Below are positions 31,061-39,207 of a DNA stretch of 64,000 bases, piece by piece. The stretch spans positions 2,118,001-2,182,000 of the forward strand of contig NZ_LR134338.1 of the NCBI RefSeq assembly GCF_900637055.1. Direction: 5' to 3'. Positions within the stretch are counted from its first letter, which is position 1. The number at the start of each line of letters is the position of its first letter. Both the position numbers and the translations under genes were made by a program. Below the pieces are notes generated by a model. That model was given only the letters and a program-made list of their open reading frames with translations. It searched no databases and had not been told where the DNA came from. This DNA comes from Brevibacillus brevis (GTDB lineage Bacteria > Bacillota > Bacilli > Brevibacillales > Brevibacillaceae).

Positions 31061-32158
31061 ATGACGATGATCGAACTGATTCGCGAGGAAATAGCATGCC
31101 AACCAGGAAAAGCGATTACGTTCGCGCGCTTTATGGAGTTGGCCCTCTACCATGACACTTATGGATATTATATGGTCGAACAACCCAAAGTAGGCAAAGC
31201 GGGAGATTTTTATACGAGTGCATCGGTGCATCCCGTCTTTGCGGAAACAATCGCAGATGCTGTCTTGGCATTATGGGAGGAGGCGGATATGACTTCGCCT
31301 GTTCTCGTTGAGATTGGTGGTGGAACCGGGACTGTTTGCCGTCACATGCTGGAGCGCATCCGTGAGAGTAAGCCAGAGGTATACAAAGAGCTGACGGTCA
31401 TTTTAATAGAGGCGAGTCCGTATCACCGGAAAATGCAGCAGGAGGCGCTTCAGTGGCACGAGGGTCCGAAACGTTGGTATTCTTCCGTGAGTGAAGCTGC
31501 CAAGCATGAAAAAATAGAAGGGGTAATTTTCTCGAATGAATGGCTGGACGCATTTCCGGTACATATTGTGGAGAAAACCAGAGACGGCTGGCAAGAAGTG
31601 TGGGTGCGTGTTGGCGAGGACGGGTTGGAAGAGTGTTTGGGGGAGTTGACCCCAGCACTAGGGGAATATTTGCGCGGGCTGAACTTGAAGCTGCCAATCG
31701 GAATGCGGATCGAGATAAATTTGGCGATGGAGCAAGCTGCACAAGAAGTTTCCTGCCTATTGAAAAAAGGATTCGTCATCACGATTGATTACGGTGACCT
31801 GCAAGAGGAGCTCTATCATCCCAGTCGAAAAAACGGAACACTGATGTGCTACCATCGTCATCAGGCTCATACGAATCCGTATATCAACATAGGCGAACAA
31901 GACTTGACGACACATGTGAATTTTTCTGCGTGGCAAGAGTATGGAGAAAAGGCTGGCTTACGGGAAATAGACTATATGAGACAGGATCGGTTTTTAATGC
32001 GAAATGGCTTGCTTCATAAAGCGGTCGCACATATGGATACAGACCCTTTCACGAGCGTTGCGATGAAACGGAATCGGGCTATTCAGCAGTTGATTGATCC
32101 TGCTGGCTTGGGTGGGCGTTTTTGGGTCATGGTCCAAGAGAAAGGCACGTGGGAGTAA
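31061..32158 (+). CDS. MidA/NDUFAF7-family SAM-dependent methyltransferase
   Basis: This 365-residue protein matches the MidA (DUF185) class I methyltransferase family: ITFARFMELALYHDTYGYYM, GKAGDFYTSASVHPVFAETI, VLVEIGGGTGTVCRHML (SAM-binding loop), IFSNEWLDAFPVH, ITIDYGD and INIGEQDLTTHVNFSAW. In mitochondria NDUFAF7 methylates an arginine of complex I; the bacterial substrate is unknown. AGGAGA lies 7 bases upstream of the ATG. An intrinsic terminator ends it. Confidence 0.88.
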   Translation: MTMIELIREEIACQPGKAITFARFMELALYHDTYGYYMVEQPKVGKAGDFYTSASVHPVFAETIADAVLALWEEADMTSPVLVEIGGGTGTVCRHMLERIRESKPEVYKELTVILIEASPYHRKMQQEALQWHEGPKRWYSSVSEAAKHEKIEGVIFSNEWLDAFPVHIVEKTRDGWQEVWVRVGEDGLEECLGELTPALGEYLRGLNLKLPIGMRIEINLAMEQAAQEVSCLLKKGFVITIDYGDLQEELYHPSRKNGTLMCYHRHQAHTNPYINIGEQDLTTHVNFSAWQEYGEKAGLREIDYMRQDRFLMRNGLLHKAVAHMDTDPFTSVAMKRNRAIQQLIDPAGLGGRFWVMVQEKGTWE

Positions 32159-32174
32159 AAGAAGAAGAGGACAC

Positions 32175-32206
32175 AAAAAAAGATGCTCATGGCGAGCATC
32201 TTTTTT
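32175..32206. terminator. Terminator between MidA gene and yqgY
   Basis: AAAAAAGATGCTC/GAGCATCTTTTTT stem with a 5-base loop; serves both directions. Confidence 0.85.
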
Positions 32207-32207
32207 C

Positions 32208-32474
32208 TTACATGATCAGTTGTAGGAAAGCGTGTTCTTGTGGGCCAACAGGCATCACGAAGAACGTGTAATACGTGAATCCAACAAAAGACAGGAACAT
32301 GAAGCCGAAGAAAATGTTTAGGTATACTCGTTCAGTCAGGTTCATGTAGCTCAACGCTACGAAGAAAGCAGTCAAACTGAAGAAGATGAGCGCCATCGGG
32401 TACAATTCTGCCCAAAACGCCATCAACGCGATCACGATGGTCCAGAAACCAAGAACGCGATACATACGATCCAT
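32208..32474 (-). CDS. yqgY: YqgY/DUF2626 membrane protein
   Basis: This 88-residue protein starts MDRMYRVLGFWTIVIALMAF as B. subtilis YqgY does. It has two to three membrane segments with FYTYYTFFV-type ending (GFTYYTFFVMPVG). The start at 32474 has a run of six Gs upstream at good spacing. The frame is open 18 codons earlier but lacks a site. Function is unknown. It is adjacent to the SufR-like regulator and near mgsR, as expected from the B. subtilis order. Confidence 0.88.
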   Translation of the reverse strand: MDRMYRVLGFWTIVIALMAFWAELYPMALIFFSLTAFFVALSYMNLTERVYLNIFFGFMFLSFVGFTYYTFFVMPVGPQEHAFLQLIM

Positions 32475-32611
32475 TTTTGTCCCCCCTTTTTGCCTCGACC
32501 GGTAAGATTTACAAGATTCCTCCCCCATTATATAGGACAGGTGAACACGTGTAAACGATAAAGGTATGACGGATTATTGTCACCCGGGGAGGAGAGACTG
32601 GACTTGCAGTG

Positions 32612-33310
32612 CTAATACTGAATCACCGTATAGTTGCAGGATTGGCAACCGCGAATTTTGGAATCATCCTCACGTAATTCAATGTTCCCCAAGTACGTTT
32701 CGAATATTCCCATCAAAAGAGCGTTGTGCATCTGGCATACGGCATTCGGATATTTTTTTGCGCTGTCAGAGAAGGTGCAATTATTCACGCGAAATCGCAG
32801 CTTTCCTTCAGCCATTGCTTCGATGTCTGGTTTCAATCCCTGAGCCACGACAATCCGATGGATCAGGTCCAATTTTTCTTCCATAGAGGCTGTTTCTAAA
32901 TTGAGTCCACTTTGGACAACCGCCCGTTTTGCCATCTCTGTTCCAATGCGATGTCCCATTTTAATTAGAGCGGCTTCGCCAGCTTCACCGAGCGAGAGCA
33001 GACTTTCAATCGCGATATCGGCCAACAGCTGATAGTCACGAGGTGGGAATTGCAGACTCACAACCTGTTCAGACAGTGAGTACAACCGACTGGGACGTCC
33101 TCCCTTACCACTTTTGTCTGTAACAGCAGTGAGTAAATTCACGTCCTCCAGCTTCGTCAAGTGCAAGCGTGCCACATTAGGGTGGATAGAGAAGTGATCA
33201 GCTATATCCTGAACCGTGATGGGATCTTTACTGTAGGCGACAAATTGGTAAATGGAAAAACGGGTGGGGTCAGCTAAAGCACTGGTTAACTTTTGCGCAT
33301 CGTGGTCCAT
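32612..33310 (-). CDS. SufR-like winged-helix regulator with C-terminal four-cysteine cluster
   Basis: This 232-residue regulator has an N-terminal winged helix (LADPTRFSIYQFV, VQDIADHFSIHPNVARLHLT) of the ArsR/DeoR type with a GGRPSRLYSL wing. The C-terminal domain has Cys178, Cys192, Cys222 and Cys225 in NNCTF, AVCQMH and GCQSC. The C-x(13)-C-x(29)-C-x(2)-C arrangement resembles SufR, which binds an iron-sulfur cluster, so it probably senses iron-sulfur or redox status. Targets are not visible. The weak SD places the start at the ATG at 33310. It is divergent from mgsR across the repeat described separately. Confidence 0.78.
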   Translation of the reverse strand: MDHDAQKLTSALADPTRFSIYQFVAYSKDPITVQDIADHFSIHPNVARLHLTKLEDVNLLTAVTDKSGKGGRPSRLYSLSEQVVSLQFPPRDYQLLADIAIESLLSLGEAGEAALIKMGHRIGTEMAKRAVVQSGLNLETASMEEKLDLIHRIVVAQGLKPDIEAMAEGKLRFRVNNCTFSDSAKKYPNAVCQMHNALLMGIFETYLGNIELREDDSKIRGCQSCNYTVIQY

Positions 33311-33331
33311 GCCGATACCCCTTTCTCAAAG

Positions 33332-33526
33332 CAATCTCCATAAGATCAAATTCAAAAAGTCGTCTTTTCAGCACCGAGAAAGTGGTGAGAACCTGAAAAA
33401 GGAGGAGCGGAGTGTAGGGGACCTACATGAGCACCGGACTTTGAAGGTGAACGCCTCTTTCGATGTTGCCCAAGCTTTCAGGACTTCTTCGTGATCAAAA
33501 ACGAATTTTTGAACAATCTCCATAAG
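33332..33526. repeat. MITE-like folded repeat with TIRs and 13-bp direct repeats
   Basis: A 13-bp perfect direct repeat CAATCTCCATAAG occurs at 33332-33344 and 33514-33526. Between the copies is an element with terminal inverted repeats TTCAAAAAGTCGT (33351-33363) and ACGAATTTTTGAA (33501-33513), which match at 12 of 13 positions. Inside are CCTGAAA (33392)/TTTCAGG (33476), the hairpin TGTAGG-GGA-CCTACA (33413-33427) and CACC/GGTG (33432/33446). No transposase is present. The rest of the 462-base gap to mgsR holds the mgsR promoter only. Confidence 0.65.
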
Positions 33527-33616
33527 TGTATCCCATTTTGTGTTACTTGTTAAGGTAGCAGTGTGCTACAACAGCATTTCGTTCTCATTTTCATCTAGTT
33601 TTTAAATTAACTACTA

Positions 33617-33645
33617 TTGACATAGTGTTAATGAAGCATTAAAAT
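33617..33645 (+). promoter_or_regulatory. Sigma-A promoter of mgsR
   Basis: TTGACA (33617-33622), 17-base spacer, TAAAAT (33640-33645). Only one base differs from consensus across both hexamers. Confidence 0.75.
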
Positions 33646-33772
33646 CCAAAGTAAGGAAGGAAATTTTATCGGCTAACTTTTTGTAAGAGCTTGAACGAAA
33701 CATCAAGAACTGCAAATGGCAAGACTTTTATAGATGAAATCACTCGTGATAGACGAGATGGAGGGGTATCCA

Positions 33773-34150
33773 ATGGCCGTTGCTGAACGTACACAAACAC
33801 AAAAATTAACGTTTTTCACTTATCCGAGCTGCACATCCTGTCGCAAAGCGAAGGCATGGCTGGCAGAAAACGGAGTGAATTACGAAGAGCGTCACTTGTT
33901 CAAAAATCCACCGACAGCAGAAGAACTGCTGGATATTATCAAAATGACTTCAAATGGCTTGGATGAAATCTTGTCGACGAGAAGTCAGCGTTTTAAAAAC
34001 CTGGATGTCGATATTAATGATATGTCGGTAAAGGAACTGCTCGAAATGCTTAGTGAAGAGCCTCAGCTTTTGAAGCGTCCGATCCTGACTGACGGTGAAA
34101 ACCTGATCGTCGGATTCAATTCTTCCGCCATGAAAAATCTGTTGTCCTAA
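33773..34150 (+). CDS. mgsR: Spx/MgsR-family ArsC-type transcription regulator
   Basis: This 125-residue protein has a CXXC redox switch CTSCRKAKAWL (Cys20/Cys23) near the N terminus, and the Spx-fold elements NPPTAEELLDIIKMTSNGLD, STRSQRFKNLD, and RPILTDGENLIVGFN. Spx/MgsR proteins bind RNA polymerase alpha and change promoter selection under oxidative or general stress. MgsR (YqgZ) is favoured because it lies next to yqgY and yqgX. The ATG at 33773 has GGAGGGG 6 bases upstream. A strong promoter and a terminator surround it. Confidence 0.85.
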   Translation: MAVAERTQTQKLTFFTYPSCTSCRKAKAWLAENGVNYEERHLFKNPPTAEELLDIIKMTSNGLDEILSTRSQRFKNLDVDINDMSVKELLEMLSEEPQLLKRPILTDGENLIVGFNSSAMKNLLS

Positions 34151-34152
34151 TG

Positions 34153-34182
34153 AAGAGGGGGAAAGCCTCCTCTTTTTTGTTT
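34153..34182 (+). terminator. Intrinsic terminator of mgsR
   Basis: AAGAGGGG/CCTCCTCTT stem followed by T6. Confidence 0.8.
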
Positions 34183-34235
34183 GTCCATCGAAAGGTAAAA
34201 TAAAGCATCAAGCTGATAAAAAGGTGGGTGTTTTT

Positions 34236-35003
34236 ATGGAGACCTTGCTTTTACAAAAACAGGACGGTATCGCCACGATCACATTAAATCGGCCACATGT
34301 ACATAATGCCATCAGCGTGGAGCTAGTTGACGAACTGCATCAGGTCTTGCAAGAATGCCACGTTGATCCTGAGGTAAAGGTTTTGATTGTGACGGGGACG
34401 GGCAGAAGCTTTGTTTCCGGCGGTGATTTGAATCAGTTTATTGCAGCACGCGGCTTTGAACAGGCGCATCCTTTGCTCAGTAAAGTGACGGAGCTTTTGT
34501 CGGCCATCGATCAGTATTCCAAACCGGTGATTGCTATGATCAACGGTGCCGCAGTCGGAGGTGGCTGTGAGTTTGCGGGCGCGTGTCATTTTCGTTTTGC
34601 CAGTGAGCGAGCGACCTTCGGGTTTGTGCAAATCAGCATGCATATTACGACAGGCTGGGGTGGAGGAAGTCGGTTGTTGGACTTGCTGCCTGAGTCAAAA
34701 GCACTCGCTCTCCTTCTGACTGGTGACAGATTGCGTGCAGAGGAAGCTAAGTCCTACGGTTTTGTTGACGAGGTATATACAGAAGAGGAGCTGCATGAGG
34801 AAGTATATCGTTTCGCTCGAAAAATCGCTGCCCAGCCGCTAGCTGGCATTGAGGCGTACATGAAGATCTTGCAGTGGAAGCGTATGGGCCTTCCGCAAGA
34901 AGAACGAATCCGGCGCGAAGTGAGTCAATGTGCGCATCTATGGGGTAGTTCTGAACACGTCGCCGTAGTGGAAAGCTTCCTGACAAAGCGTCCAACGTCC
35001 TAA
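34236..35003 (+). CDS. Enoyl-CoA hydratase/isomerase family protein
   Basis: This 255-residue crotonase-fold protein has IATITLNRPHVHNAISVELV, the oxyanion/active-site loop SGGDLNQF and INGAAVGGGCEFAGACHFRFASE. It presumably acts on a CoA ester, but the usual catalytic Glu pair is not clear enough to assign hydratase activity. The ATG at 34236 has AAGGTGGG upstream; a GTG four codons earlier is possible. It is monocistronic, and not next to other beta-oxidation genes except the yng-type operon 1.6 kb away. Confidence 0.85.
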   Translation: METLLLQKQDGIATITLNRPHVHNAISVELVDELHQVLQECHVDPEVKVLIVTGTGRSFVSGGDLNQFIAARGFEQAHPLLSKVTELLSAIDQYSKPVIAMINGAAVGGGCEFAGACHFRFASERATFGFVQISMHITTGWGGGSRLLDLLPESKALALLLTGDRLRAEEAKSYGFVDEVYTEEELHEEVYRFARKIAAQPLAGIEAYMKILQWKRMGLPQEERIRREVSQCAHLWGSSEHVAVVESFLTKRPTS

Positions 35004-35137
35004 TTGATGTGGTCCTTTTCGTTTAAACATTTATTTGCTTGGACATACTTTTTCTAGTAGAAAGCGATTCTACAAGAGTAGGGAAAAGCATAGGATGAAT
35101 TACATCATCCTTTTTAAAGGTAACGGGAGGGACTCAT

Positions 35138-35779
35138 ATGGTAGCTTCCAGACAAGACGCATGGACCGAAGATGACGATCTAGTGTTGGCGGAAGTCACC
35201 TTGCGCCACATACGCGAAGGCGGCACACAGCTTGCTGCATTTGAAGAAGTGGGTCAAAGGTTGGGAAGGACAGCAGCTGCGTGCGGCTTCCGCTGGAACA
35301 GTTGCGTTCGCAAACGGTACGATGCGGCCATTTCGATTGCCAAAAGCCAAAGACAGCAGTTGAAAAAGCTCGGGAGGATTCAAGCACCGCCACCTGTGGT
35401 GGCTGAGGTCGAGGTCGTCACGTTGCATACAAAACGTTCTGAGACGCCAGTAGCAGAGGTGCAAAAGTACGCGGATGTAGAGGAGCAGCAGATTGAAGCA
35501 GTCATTCGCATGCTCGTCAATCAAAAAGAAATGACTCGTCGCTTACGACAATTGGAACAAGAGTTGGAAGGAAAAGAGTTGGAGTTAAAAGAATTGAAAG
35601 AAGCCCACGAACGCGCTAGAAAAGAGCTGGATCAGGTGCAGGGTGTCAATGATGACTACCGTGCGTTGGTACAGATCATGGAACGTGCACGCAAGCTTGC
35701 TTTTTTACAGGAAGAGGATTCCAACAAAGCGATCTTCAAAATGGATGAAAACGGAAATTTAGAGCGCGTGGAAAAATAA
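35138..35779 (+). CDS. RsfA/YlbO-family prespore transcription factor
   Basis: This 213-residue protein has an N-terminal Myb-like DNA-binding domain of the RsfA type (QDAWTEDDDLVLAEVTLRHI, LAAFEEVGQRLGRTAAACGF, RWNSCVRKRYDAAI). A coiled coil follows (KEMTRRLRQLEQELEGKELE, LKELKEAHERARKELDQVQG). RsfA and YlbO (GerR) are sporulation transcription factors. The position directly before ylbP supports YlbO as the orthologue. The ATG has GGGAGGG upstream. Upstream is an inverted repeat GTAGAA-AGCGA-TTCTAC (35057-35073). Confidence 0.85.
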   Translation: MVASRQDAWTEDDDLVLAEVTLRHIREGGTQLAAFEEVGQRLGRTAAACGFRWNSCVRKRYDAAISIAKSQRQQLKKLGRIQAPPPVVAEVEVVTLHTKRSETPVAEVQKYADVEEQQIEAVIRMLVNQKEMTRRLRQLEQELEGKELELKELKEAHERARKELDQVQGVNDDYRALVQIMERARKLAFLQEEDSNKAIFKMDENGNLERVEK

Positions 35780-35792
35780 GCGCAAGGCCATG

Positions 35793-35826
35793 AAAAAAGA
35801 AGCGGTCATTGATCCGCTTCTTTTTG
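35793..35826. terminator. Terminator between rsfA-type gene and ylbP
   Basis: AAAAAGAAGCGG/CCGCTTCTTTTT stem, 8-base loop, A and T runs on the two sides. Confidence 0.85.
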
Positions 35827-35868
35827 TTTACGCATTCATCTGTCATTCATGTTTTAGTAAATAGGGAG

Positions 35869-36336
35869 CTAGTCTTGCAGCTCTACGCTCTCTGGCAACC
35901 ACACATATGGGTTTTCACCACGATCACGCATGAGGTTGTACTTCACAGGCGTGAAGCCCATTTTCAACCAAAAATCGTCTGCGCGACAGCGGGAGTTGGT
36001 TTTAATAGGAGCTCCAAAGCTTTTCGCGTGGTTGACCAAAGCAGTCCCGTAATCTTTGTGACGGTAGTCAGGCAGAACCTCGAGCTTCCACAGCTCATAA
36101 TAGTCTTGGGCAGGTTGGAAGTAACGGTCGTATTTTCCGTCAATTTTGTAGAGGCTCATACGTGCTACCAGAAGATCGTTGTCATAAATACCGTAAAATG
36201 GAGATTCCGAATCGTTTTCCACGATGTTCGCCTCCAGGTCTTCCTTCATAGAAAGCTCCTCCAGGCCAAATTCGCGAAACTTCTGGAATTCCTCCAGTGT
36301 CTTATAGTTGATTTGCAAACGTCTTACTTCAAACAT
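35869..36336 (-). CDS. ylbP: GNAT acetyltransferase YlbP
   Basis: This 155-residue protein aligns with B. subtilis YlbP: VRRLQINYKTLEEFQKFREF, LEANIVENDSESPFYGIYDN, LVARMSLYKIDGKYDRYF, YYELWKLEVLPDYRHKDYGT and PYVWLP. The GNAT motif KDYGTALVNHAKSF binds acetyl-CoA. Substrate unknown. GAGAGGAG precedes the ATG. It is convergent with the RsfA-type gene, unlike the same-strand order expected, but adjacency is kept. Confidence 0.9.
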   Translation of the reverse strand: MFEVRRLQINYKTLEEFQKFREFGLEELSMKEDLEANIVENDSESPFYGIYDNDLLVARMSLYKIDGKYDRYFQPAQDYYELWKLEVLPDYRHKDYGTALVNHAKSFGAPIKTNSRCRADDFWLKMGFTPVKYNLMRDRGENPYVWLPESVELQD

Positions 36337-36563
36337 GGTTAGCCACTCCTCTCACAGCTCTTTGCCTTGGCCACCTTTTGGCCCCGCCCCTTTATTATAC
36401 ACGATGATTGGCTTTTCCGAAGTGTTTTTCTTTTTTTATTGGAGGGATTGTCAGGAAATGATTTCGCTTCCTTGGAAAAATTTAAAATTTCATCCTAGAA
36501 CTATGATCATTCTCGTGGCAAAATAGAAAGTAGCATCACATGATACAAACCAGGCAAACAATT

Positions 36564-36577
36564 TGGAAGCGCTTACG
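36564..36577. promoter_or_regulatory. Catabolite-responsive element (cre)-like site
   Basis: TGGAAGCGCTTACG matches the CcpA cre pattern TGNAANCGNTNNCN with a near-palindrome. It lies 35 bases before the yngH-type gene, so glucose repression of the operon is inferred. A GATACAAA at 36542-36549 is a weak sigma-E-like -10. Confidence 0.6.
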
Positions 36578-36612
36578 GTTGTAGTCGGTTTGTCAAAGAG
36601 GGGAGCGTTGCC

Positions 36613-37968
36613 ATGAACAAGGTATTAATCGCAAACCGTGGTGAGATTGCCAGACGAATTATCCGTACATGCAAGGCAAGAGGAGTGGCTACGGTTGCTG
36701 TCTATTCGGATGCAGACAAGGATCTGCCGTTTGTACGTGAAGCAGATGAGTCAGTCCATATTGGTCCACCGCCTGTGCCACACAGCTACCTGAACGTAGA
36801 GGCCATTCTCGCAGCAGCGAAAAGCACCGGTGCCGATGCCATTCATCCAGGCTACGGTCTTTTGTCAGAAAACGAAGCTTTTGCCCGTCGCGTTTTGGAG
36901 GAAGGCCTTCTATTCATTGGGCCTACCCCCGAGGTCATCGGTCAAATGGGTGACAAGCTGACTGCCCGCCATATTATGGAGGCTGCGGGAGTACCAGTCG
37001 TTCCAGGGTGCGAACAGGCTATCGATTCTCCAGATGAAGCAGCTGTCATCGCGATGTCCATCGGATATCCCGTGATGCTAAAGGCCAGTGCTGGCGGCGG
37101 AGGCATTGGGATGCACATTTGCCGAGACGAGGCCGAGCTGCGACAAGCCTACCAATCGGCGAAAGGCCGTGCAAAAGCGTATTTTGGTAACGATGCGATG
37201 TATATGGAGAAATACGTGGTACGTCCGCGCCACATCGAAGTGCAGGTCGTTGCCGATCAGCATGGAAACGTCATCCACTTACTCGAACGGGAATGCTCTA
37301 TACAGCGCAGACATCAAAAGGTGCTGGAGGAAAGCCCTTCGCCCTTTTTGGACACAGCAACGAGAGAGCTTCTGTGCGATGCAGCGGTTACAGCAGCGAA
37401 AGCAGTGGGCTACTCGGGAGTAGGAACGGTTGAATTTATCGTAGATGAGCAGAAAAATTTTTACTTCTTGGAAATGAATACACGTTTGCAAGTGGAGCAT
37501 CCTGTAACGGAAGAAATGACGGGCATTGACCTCGTGTCGCTCCAACTGGACATTGCCGATGGTCATCCGCTGTCGATCAAGCAAGAGGACGTCAAGGCTC
37601 TGCGCCACGCGATTGAGCTGCGTGTCTATGCGGAAGACCCTGTCACCTTCCTGCCATCGCCAGGGACGATTACGTTGTACCAGCCACCTGCATTCGAACA
37701 TGTACGAATTGATGATGGGGTAGAGACAGGTACACAGGTGACTCCTTTTTACGACCCGATGATTGCAAAGGTCATTGTATCCGGGGCGACTAGAGAAGAG
37801 GCTGTGCAACAGGCACAGAAAGCTATGGATCATTTTCTGATTACTGGCATTAAAACGAACATTCCGTTTTTGCAAGGAGTATTACAGGACGATCAATTCC
37901 GAGAAGGCAACTATACGACATGGTTTGTTACTGAGCGCGGAGCTGCGTCAAACACGGAAAAACGCTAA
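36613..37968 (+). CDS. Acyl-CoA carboxylase biotin carboxylase subunit (YngH-type)
   Basis: This 451-residue ATP-grasp protein has the biotin carboxylase order: NKVLIANRGEIARRIIRTCK, GPTPEVIGQMGDKLTARHIM, MLKASAGGGGIGMHI, EKYVVRPRHIEVQV, ECSIQRRHQKVLEESPS, and EMNTRLQVEHPVTE. It carboxylates biotin on a carrier. Because the next gene is a free-standing 70-residue carrier and CT, HMG-CoA lyase and hydratase genes follow, it is likely the methylcrotonyl-CoA (or similar) carboxylase subunit rather than AccC for fatty-acid synthesis. GAGGGGAG precedes the ATG. Confidence 0.88.
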   Translation: MNKVLIANRGEIARRIIRTCKARGVATVAVYSDADKDLPFVREADESVHIGPPPVPHSYLNVEAILAAAKSTGADAIHPGYGLLSENEAFARRVLEEGLLFIGPTPEVIGQMGDKLTARHIMEAAGVPVVPGCEQAIDSPDEAAVIAMSIGYPVMLKASAGGGGIGMHICRDEAELRQAYQSAKGRAKAYFGNDAMYMEKYVVRPRHIEVQVVADQHGNVIHLLERECSIQRRHQKVLEESPSPFLDTATRELLCDAAVTAAKAVGYSGVGTVEFIVDEQKNFYFLEMNTRLQVEHPVTEEMTGIDLVSLQLDIADGHPLSIKQEDVKALRHAIELRVYAEDPVTFLPSPGTITLYQPPAFEHVRIDDGVETGTQVTPFYDPMIAKVIVSGATREEAVQQAQKAMDHFLITGIKTNIPFLQGVLQDDQFREGNYTTWFVTERGAASNTEKR

Positions 37969-38004
37969 GTTAATAAGAATGATATGTAAAGGAGAGGACC
38001 ATCC

Positions 38005-38217
38005 ATGAAACAAGTAGCAGCCAATATGGCAGGGACCGTTATTAATGTCCTGGTGCAGCCAGGTGACGAGATCAATGAGGGACAAGACGTCCTTGTACTG
38101 GAATCGATGAAAATGGAAGTTCCTGTACAGGCTCAAGCCTCAGGCAAGGTTGTGGAAGTAAAAGCGAACATTGGCGATTTTGTCAACGATGGTGATATCA
38201 TTGTCGTTCTGGAATAG
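38005..38217 (+). CDS. Biotin carboxyl-carrier protein, 70 aa (YngHB-type)
   Basis: This is a complete biotinyl domain with ESMKMEVPVQA containing the biotinylated lysine, and a final GDFVNDGDIIVVLE. It stands alone without the N-terminal extension of AccB. It is translated in the operon 37 bases after the biotin carboxylase gene, with AAGGAGAGG upstream. It shuttles carboxybiotin between the carboxylase and the CT subunit at 39999. Confidence 0.92.
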   Translation: MKQVAANMAGTVINVLVQPGDEINEGQDVLVLESMKMEVPVQAQASGKVVEVKANIGDFVNDGDIIVVLE

Positions 38218-38269
38218 GATTAGAATACTTCTAAACTGAGCGACCGCTAGGCAAGGGGGGTGACTTGTT

Positions 38270-39169
38270 GTGCGTGTGCAAATCGTGGAGGTCGGTCCTC
38301 GTGACGGGCTGCAAAATGAGAGCGCGATCGTTCCGGCAGCAGCAAAAATTGAGCTGATTCATAAGCTGATGGCAGCAGGCTTGAAGCGGATAGAAGCCAG
38401 TTCGTTTGTGAATCCGAAATGGATACCGCAATTGGCCGATGCAGATGAGGTCTTGCAGGGAATCAATCGCAGCCAAGACGTAACGCTTAGCGCATTGGTT
38501 CCAAATATTCGCGGTCTGGAGCGGGCACGCCAATGCGGACTGACAGAGATTGCCCTGTTCATGTCTGCCTCTGAAACGCATAATCAAAAAAACATTAATA
38601 AACGGATAGAAGACACGTATCCGATCCTGCGGGAGGTTGCCCAGGAAGCGCTGGCTCTCGGGATGAAAGTTCGCGGATATATCTCAACAGTGTTCGGTTG
38701 TCCGTACGAGGGAAACGTTCCGCTGGACAATAGCCGCAGGGTGACAGAGGCTCTGTTGGAAATGGGAGTGTACGAGATTTCTCTCGGGGATACGATAGGG
38801 GTTGCAACTCCGAAGCAGGTTCATGAGGTTTTTAGAGAACTTGTGAAAGATGTTACGAACGAGCGCTTAGCCGCCCATTTCCATGATACGAGAGGAACTG
38901 GATTGGCGAACGTAGCAGCAGCGCTAGATGAAGGAATCCGAATCTTTGACAGCTCAATTGGCGGCCTCGGCGGATGCCCGTATGCGCCAGGAGCTGCAGG
39001 CAACATTTCGACTGAAGATTTGGTCTACATGTTGCATGGTATGGACTATGAAACAGGCGTCGATCTCGAGAAGTTGATTGAGGCTGGTGCGTATATTGGG
39101 CAGCAGTTGGGCAAAGAGCTCCCCTCCAAAGTGCTGCAGGCATCGCTCGCAAGCAAACCAGCTGGATGA
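38270..39169 (+). CDS. Hydroxymethylglutaryl-CoA lyase (YngG-type)
   Basis: This 299-residue TIM-barrel enzyme of the HMGL family has VEVGPRDGLQNE (metal Asp), the SALVPNIRGLERA segment, GYISTVFGCPYEGNV with the catalytic Cys, ISLGDTIGVATP, HFHDTRGTGLANV metal His residues, and GGLGGCPYAPGAAGN, the GGCP lid Cys. It cleaves HMG-CoA to acetyl-CoA and acetoacetate in leucine breakdown. The GTG start has AAGGGGGG upstream; an in-frame stop lies three codons before it. Confidence 0.92.
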   Translation: MRVQIVEVGPRDGLQNESAIVPAAAKIELIHKLMAAGLKRIEASSFVNPKWIPQLADADEVLQGINRSQDVTLSALVPNIRGLERARQCGLTEIALFMSASETHNQKNINKRIEDTYPILREVAQEALALGMKVRGYISTVFGCPYEGNVPLDNSRRVTEALLEMGVYEISLGDTIGVATPKQVHEVFRELVKDVTNERLAAHFHDTRGTGLANVAAALDEGIRIFDSSIGGLGGCPYAPGAAGNISTEDLVYMLHGMDYETGVDLEKLIEAGAYIGQQLGKELPSKVLQASLASKPAG

Positions 39170-39207
39170 TCTGTTTTTTCCACACATTCGCAAAGAGGGG
39201 ATAGAAG

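Noticed and set aside
33252..33494. 80-residue open frame through the MITE-like repeat
   Set aside because: It begins within the regulator gene on the other strand, and the repeat accounts for the sequence.
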